A stretch of 59,755 bases of DNA, from positions 1 through 59,755 of the forward strand of contig CAJTRE010000015.1 of NCBI GenBank assembly GCA_910578495.1. The letters are read 5' to 3'. This stretch comes from an uncultured Dorea sp. (GTDB taxonomy: Bacteria > Bacillota > Clostridia > Lachnospirales > Lachnospiraceae). Shown here one piece after another: positions 55,459 through 59,755 of this stretch (the stretch's first letter is position 1; every line of letters begins with the position of its first letter). Position numbers and translations under genes: made by a program. The notes beneath the pieces are model-generated. The model was not told the DNA's origin. It ran no database searches and saw nothing but the letters and a program-made list of their open reading frames with translations.

Positions 55459-56157
55459 ATGGAAAATATCATTGTAAAAACAAAGTCTTTAAAAAAGCAT
55501 TATGAAGTCGGTACTCATACCGTAGTTGCTTTAAACGGAGTGGATTTTGAAGTAAAGGAACGGGAGTTTGTTTCTATTATAGGAAAATCTGGTTGTGGAA
55601 AAAGCACTCTTCTTCATATGTTGGGAGGTCTCGATTCTCCTACATCTGGATCAGTAATTGTAGATGGTATAAATCTATCGGAAATGAATCAGGAGCAACT
55701 TGCTCTTTTTAGAAGAAGAAAAATAGGTTTTATTTTTCAACAATATAATCTGATTCCAGATTTAAATGTGTATGATAATATATTGTTTCCATTAGAACTT
55801 GACGGAGTTAAAGCTGATAAAGAATTTGTACAAGAATTGCTGAAAACACTTCACATTGCAGATAAAACAGAAATGTTTCCCTCTATGCTATCTGGCGGAG
55901 AGCAACAGAGGGTTGCTATCGCAAGAGCATTAGCGACTAAACCTGCCATTATCCTTGCAGATGAGCCAACTGGCAATCTTGATACATCTTCCAGCCATGA
56001 TGTTATAGGACTTTTAAAAATTGTTGCAAGAGAATATCAGCAAACACTAATTGTCATTACACACGATTTGGATATTGCACAAATGGCAGATAGAATAGTT
56101 AGATTACAAGATGGAAAATTAGTGGGAGGAAGTGATTCTGATGTTAGCAAACAATAA
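55459..56157 (+). CDS. ABC transporter ATP-binding protein (MacB/BceA-like)
   Basis: A 232-residue ATPase from the ATG at 55459 (GGAGG 7 bases upstream). Walker A is IIGKSGCGKSTLLHMLGG, the Q-loop FIFQQYNLIP, the signature MLSGGEQQRVAIARAL and Walker B IILADEPTGNLD. The LDTSSS and ITHDL parts match the FtsX-permease partner class. Overlaps the permease gene. Exports or senses antimicrobial peptides or drugs in related systems. Confidence 0.93.
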   Translation: MENIIVKTKSLKKHYEVGTHTVVALNGVDFEVKEREFVSIIGKSGCGKSTLLHMLGGLDSPTSGSVIVDGINLSEMNQEQLALFRRRKIGFIFQQYNLIPDLNVYDNILFPLELDGVKADKEFVQELLKTLHIADKTEMFPSMLSGGEQQRVAIARALATKPAIILADEPTGNLDTSSSHDVIGLLKIVAREYQQTLIVITHDLDIAQMADRIVRLQDGKLVGGSDSDVSKQ

Positions 56158-58621
56158 TCGTCAGATAATAAACAAATTAGCTAAAAACACAGTGCGAACA
56201 AATAAGCGTCAATTTTCCATTCTATTTGTTACGATTATGTTGTCTGCATTTATGCTTTTTTCTGTTTTTACTGTAGGATTAACTTATTTGGACTTAAGCA
56301 GATTACAAAATTCTCGTCTATATGGTTCAGAATGGGACATTGTTATTATGAACGGATTTACGGCAAATCAGAAAGAAACTCTTATCAACAATTCCAAGAT
56401 TGAAACAGTCGGTGTGCTGTCTTATTGCGGAAATGTAAAAAGCAGTGATATGGATAGTACAGTTAACGCTGCTTTCCTTTGGGGAGATGAAACATATTGG
56501 GAAAGTCAAAAAAGCCCCGTAAGAACCGAAATGGACGGACACTATCCACAGAAAGAAAATGAACTGTTAGCTACAGAAGAAGTTCTTGCCGAATGTGGAA
56601 AAAGTTCTTTGGAGATTGGCGATAATCTTTCGATAACTTATGAAGATAATACAGGTATTCATACAAAAGTTTTTGTTATCAGCGGAATTTGGAAAGGCTA
56701 CGGCACAGATAAAGAAAATTTCTATGTTTCGGAAGATTTTTACAAGCAGACAGGTTATGATTTAGAATCAAGTGGAATTTTACAAGCGAAGTTTAAGAGC
56801 AATTATGTCACAGAAAAAACAATCGAAAATCTAAAAGATAGCCTCAAACTATCGTCAGCACAGGTTTTTCAAGCTACCGATTATATTGAAAAATCTTTGA
56901 CAATCTTGCTTGCCGTATTCGGACTTGGTTTTATTATTTGTTTGAGTGCATATTTGCTGATTTACAATATTCTTTATCTATCGGTTTCTGGGAAAATCAG
57001 ATATTATGGATTGTTGCAAACATTAGGGATGACAAAAAGACAGTTGGTTCAACTTATCAAAAAGCAAATAGCAGTTGTAGGAGTGACAGGGATTATTGCA
57101 GGAATAATTCTGGGTGTAACAATTTCCTTGACTCTTATTCCTCATGTAATAAAAGTTCTTGGAATTTCATTAGGAAATACGGGGGTACATTTTTATCCAG
57201 AAGTGTTGGTGCTGAGTGCGTTAGTATCAGGAATTGCAGTACTATGCGGTGTTAGAACTCCGATTCATATTGCTACGGATGTAACGCCTGTTGAAGCCAC
57301 CAAATACAGGGATAACATTGAAATTGCCTATACAAAGAAAATTTGCAAGGGCAATTTGTATTGGTACATGGCGATAAATCAGCTTAGAAAAAACAAAAAA
57401 AGAACTATTGTTGTTTTTCTATCGCTTGCAACAAGTTTAATTGTATTTTTCTGCTTAACTACACTCATTGATAGTCAGGGCAAACGAACGGTATATCCCA
57501 ACTATTGGAACGCTGATTTTATTGTATATAATGATACGCAGATAACAGACGATATATCCTCTTTACAAGCTGCTATTGATGATAAATTTGTATCTGATAT
57601 AGAAGAAACAGAGGCTATAAAAGAGGTTCATGCTGTGAAGGGAGTTCCTGTTACTTTCCCATATTGCAAGAATTCTTTTTCTGATTTTTGGATAAAAAGT
57701 TATACGGAATTAAAACCATATTTGTCATACTCCGAAACAGCTTTGGAATATCAACAAAACCCTGAAAAATATTATGGTATGATAAAGGGAATTGACGAAT
57801 CAGAGTTTGATTATTTGAATGATACACTTGGAAATATTATAGATAAGCAGGATTTTTTGAATGGGAAAACGGCAATTTTGCAATATGCAGGGTTTGAAAT
57901 ACCAGAAAAATGGATAGGCAGTACCATACCGTTTTTCATTGGTACGGAGAGACAGGAAATTGTAATTGGAGCTGTCAATTATGGAGACTATTATGGAGCA
58001 ACTGCGAATATCGGGGCAAATCTGATTATCAGTGAAAAGTATATGGAAAGTTTAACTGCGAATCCATATATTTTAAGTCTCAATATTAAATACGAACAAT
58101 CCTACGAAGTGGAAACAGAAAATAAAATAAAAAACATTATTGAATCAAGTTCATACAGTTCAGATTTGATTTGCCTTTCAAAATATGATGATATGAAAAT
58201 AATTCAGGATTCGCAAAGTGGTATGTATGAAATAGGTACGGCAATTTCTCTTCTTTTGTTGTTGGTGGGTATGTTGAACTATATCAATACAATGGCAAGT
58301 AGTATGCAAAATAGAAAGTTGACTTTTTCAATTATGGAAAGCGTAGGTATGTCAAGAAAACAAATAAGAAAATTACTGATTCGGGAAGGAATTTTATATG
58401 CAGCCGGTTCGGTTTTTATCACGCTGACAATCGGAATAGGTATTACCTACTTTGTTTTTCAATCTATGAATTACATGAAAATACCTTTCATGCTGCCTAT
58501 ATTTCCATTGATATATGCAATTTTGCTTATAATGATGATATGTATTCTGACACCACTAATTACTTACAAAAAGCTTGTAAGAAATCGTTCTATCGTTGAG
58601 CGATTACGGGAATTTGAATAA
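56141..58621 (+). CDS. FtsX-type ABC transporter permease
   Basis: An 826-residue permease with an N-terminal helix (about 27-50) and a large extracellular domain (about 55-250). Three helices with the FtsX pattern (SGKIRYYGLLQTLGMTKRQL) span about 262-380. A second helix (about 425-445) and second extracellular domain precede three final helices (about 705-820), which carry TFSIMESVGMSRKQIRKLL. The start ATG overlaps the ATPase gene by 17 bases. It is cargo of the mobile element and is probably involved in peptide-antibiotic resistance. Confidence 0.88.
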   Translation: MLANNNRQIINKLAKNTVRTNKRQFSILFVTIMLSAFMLFSVFTVGLTYLDLSRLQNSRLYGSEWDIVIMNGFTANQKETLINNSKIETVGVLSYCGNVKSSDMDSTVNAAFLWGDETYWESQKSPVRTEMDGHYPQKENELLATEEVLAECGKSSLEIGDNLSITYEDNTGIHTKVFVISGIWKGYGTDKENFYVSEDFYKQTGYDLESSGILQAKFKSNYVTEKTIENLKDSLKLSSAQVFQATDYIEKSLTILLAVFGLGFIICLSAYLLIYNILYLSVSGKIRYYGLLQTLGMTKRQLVQLIKKQIAVVGVTGIIAGIILGVTISLTLIPHVIKVLGISLGNTGVHFYPEVLVLSALVSGIAVLCGVRTPIHIATDVTPVEATKYRDNIEIAYTKKICKGNLYWYMAINQLRKNKKRTIVVFLSLATSLIVFFCLTTLIDSQGKRTVYPNYWNADFIVYNDTQITDDISSLQAAIDDKFVSDIEETEAIKEVHAVKGVPVTFPYCKNSFSDFWIKSYTELKPYLSYSETALEYQQNPEKYYGMIKGIDESEFDYLNDTLGNIIDKQDFLNGKTAILQYAGFEIPEKWIGSTIPFFIGTERQEIVIGAVNYGDYYGATANIGANLIISEKYMESLTANPYILSLNIKYEQSYEVETENKIKNIIESSSYSSDLICLSKYDDMKIIQDSQSGMYEIGTAISLLLLLVGMLNYINTMASSMQNRKLTFSIMESVGMSRKQIRKLLIREGILYAAGSVFITLTIGIGITYFVFQSMNYMKIPFMLPIFPLIYAILLIMMICILTPLITYKKLVRNRSIVERLREFE

Positions 58622-58709
58622 TGGTTTTATAGTTTGGAATCAGAGTTAAATAAAGAAAAGGGAATGTACATTTTTTTCGGTATCTTTTAATAGAGTATGA
58701 TTATATACG

Positions 58710-58744
58710 CCGCCGCTATGAGTAAAACCATAACGGCGGTTTTT
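58710..58744 (+). terminator. Strong terminator after the permease
   Basis: CCGCCGCTATG (58710-58720) pairs with CATAACGGCGG (58729-58739) with one mismatch and is followed by TTTTTC. It lies between the permease and the convergent relaxase gene. Confidence 0.9.
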
Positions 58745-58750
58745 CAATGC

Positions 58751-59755
58751 CTATCGGCTATCTCTGTCAATGGATTTCTTACGCTGCCTTTGCGGCGGTT
58801 GCTGCTTGTTGCGTTCCTGTATCTCACGCAGATGTTTTAACACGCTCTGCTTTTCGGGCGGTCTGTGCTGTTCTTTAGCGGCGACTGTCGGTTTCCTGCT
58901 GACTTGGTATTCCCACTCGGCAAGGTCACGGTCGTACTGTTCTACAACGCTTTCCATTTCTCGGAAAGTCCGCATAAACACCTGCACATCGGGATAACCG
59001 TCCGCTTTGAGCGTATCGGGGATTTTATCTAACCTGTCGGCAATCTCGGCTTCGGTTTCTTTGATTTTTGCCTCCAACGCTTTTCGCTCTTTACCTTTGA
59101 AAAGCCCCTTTGTTTCGGCAAGCTGCTGTTTCAACTGTGGCAGAACTTTGTCCTGCAAGTTTTTAATTTTTACCGCCTTATCCTGCAACTTTATCATCAG
59201 GTTTCGCGTATGGTGGAACTCTGCCATATCAATATCAAGCGTTGGCTTGGGCGGCATATCTTTTTCCCGAATAAAGTTTTGCAGAAAATCTTTTGCCTTT
59301 GCTACAATCCCACGAAACAGATTGGGCAGCCAACCCTTGCACTTGATAGATTGGCTTGCTTTTTCGTGTATCTCGGACTGTTTGATTTCTAAAATCTTTG
59401 CTTCGGAAATACCCGATAACAACGCCATATCCGCTGTCCTGTTCCATTCCTGCCTTGCGGCGTTATCCGCTTCAATCTCGGCGGCTTTGGGATTGTTCTT
59501 GCCGATTTTCTTAGTGGGAAGATAAACGCTGTTCTTATCAAATACCTTTAACTGCTGTTCGGGATCGGAGATATGCCGATTGATAAGGTCGGTGTAAATC
59601 TCTTTTACCTCCCGAAGAAAAGGCTCGCTTTTGAATTTATCATCTTTCACGGTAAAGAGGTGGCTTTCGTAAACCTCGCCCTTTTTAATGACGGTGCAGC
59701 CTTTTCGTATCTGCCCGTCCTCCCCTGTGATTTCTTTCTTGGTGCGTACCCTTTT
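58751..59755 (-). CDS. MobA/MobL-family relaxase, C-terminal part (runs off window edge)
   Basis: The minus-strand frame is open from the window edge at 59755 to 58751, 334 residues. The edge side begins KRVRTKKEITGEDGQ. It has long charged helices (KDFLQNFIREKDMPPKPTLD, KLQDKAVKIKNLQDKVLPQL) and a very basic, Gln/Pro-rich end (QQPPQRQRKKSIDRDSR). This is the accessory tail of MobA/MobL-type relaxases in Clostridial elements. The nicking domain is outside the window. GC is clearly higher than in the cargo genes to its left. Confidence 0.7.
   Translation of the reverse strand, partial: KRVRTKKEITGEDGQIRKGCTVIKKGEVYESHLFTVKDDKFKSEPFLREVKEIYTDLINRHISDPEQQLKVFDKNSVYLPTKKIGKNNPKAAEIEADNAARQEWNRTADMALLSGISEAKILEIKQSEIHEKASQSIKCKGWLPNLFRGIVAKAKDFLQNFIREKDMPPKPTLDIDMAEFHHTRNLMIKLQDKAVKIKNLQDKVLPQLKQQLAETKGLFKGKERKALEAKIKETEAEIADRLDKIPDTLKADGYPDVQVFMRTFREMESVVEQYDRDLAEWEYQVSRKPTVAAKEQHRPPEKQSVLKHLREIQERNKQQPPQRQRKKSIDRDSR

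Noticed and set aside
1..59755. tRNA, rRNA or CRISPR array
   Set aside because: No cloverleaf with conserved T-loop sequence, no rRNA segments and no regularly spaced 25-40 base repeats were found by eye.

Overview
The window looks like a chromosomal segment from a Gram-positive, low-to-mid GC, anaerobic gut Clostridia of the Lachnospiraceae type. The evidence is sporulation genes (yqfC, yqfD, a BofC-like protein, a SpoVB/MurJ-like flippase), NfnAB electron bifurcation, formate-THF ligase with FolD, Rex, electron-transfer flavoproteins paired with GlcD-type oxidases, and mobile-element parts (TnpV, MobA/MobL-type relaxase) common in that family. No tRNA, rRNA or CRISPR array was seen. Nearly all genes are on the minus strand.

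Region 1 (1-6.4 kb, AT-rich, accessory) is a compact, apparently undescribed RiPP locus read on the minus strand. A 42-residue Cys-containing precursor peptide (5937-6065) is followed by a stem-loop, an S41 protease, a radical SAM/SPASM maturase and an ABC exporter. A GExH/TIKI-like anchored protein and a truncated acyltransferase follow. Upstream of the precursor lie three direct repeats spaced exactly 11 bp. From 6.4 to 7.6 kb are two decayed tandem copies of an HTH-plus-membrane protein.

Region 2 (7.8-39.6 kb) is core chromosome. It runs through miaB, a 5-formyl-THF cyclo-ligase, a DUF896 protein, the SpoVB-like flippase, ybeY, phoH, yqfD (frameshifted here), yqfC, rlmH, an AlkD-like glycosylase, helD and a ZIP transporter. 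It continues with nfnB, nfnA, folD, fhs, ftsK, a TepA/ClpP-like protease, metY, yebC, a CorC-like protein, an orphan mazF, nnr and rex. A divergent ABC-F gene closes it. A strongly structured palindromic element sits at 8816-8978. Rex has a near-perfect promoter with a Rex-like palindrome across it.

Region 3 (39.7-52.9 kb) is a catabolic and electron-transfer island. One half is surE, a BCCT transporter and etfA/etfB, divergent from a GlcD-type flavin oxidase. The other half is a counterpart of the uncharacterised Escherichia coli ygc cluster: a GlpP/YgcP antiterminator, divergent ETF subunits YgcQ/YgcR, an AGPS-like oxidase YgcU, an FGGY kinase YgcE, an MFS transporter and an SDR YgcW. The GlcD-ygcP operon has a promoter followed by a G-U-containing hairpin and a T-tract. 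This is a plausible target for antitermination by the GlpP-like protein it encodes. The substrate is unknown.

Region 4 (52.95-59.755 kb) is one end of an integrated mobile element. It carries TnpV, a two-component system plus ABC transporter (resistance-type cargo) and the C-terminal part of a relaxase running off the edge. Its boundary falls just upstream of ygcW and probably separated that operon from its native promoter. The response regulator has no canonical start codon in the right place.
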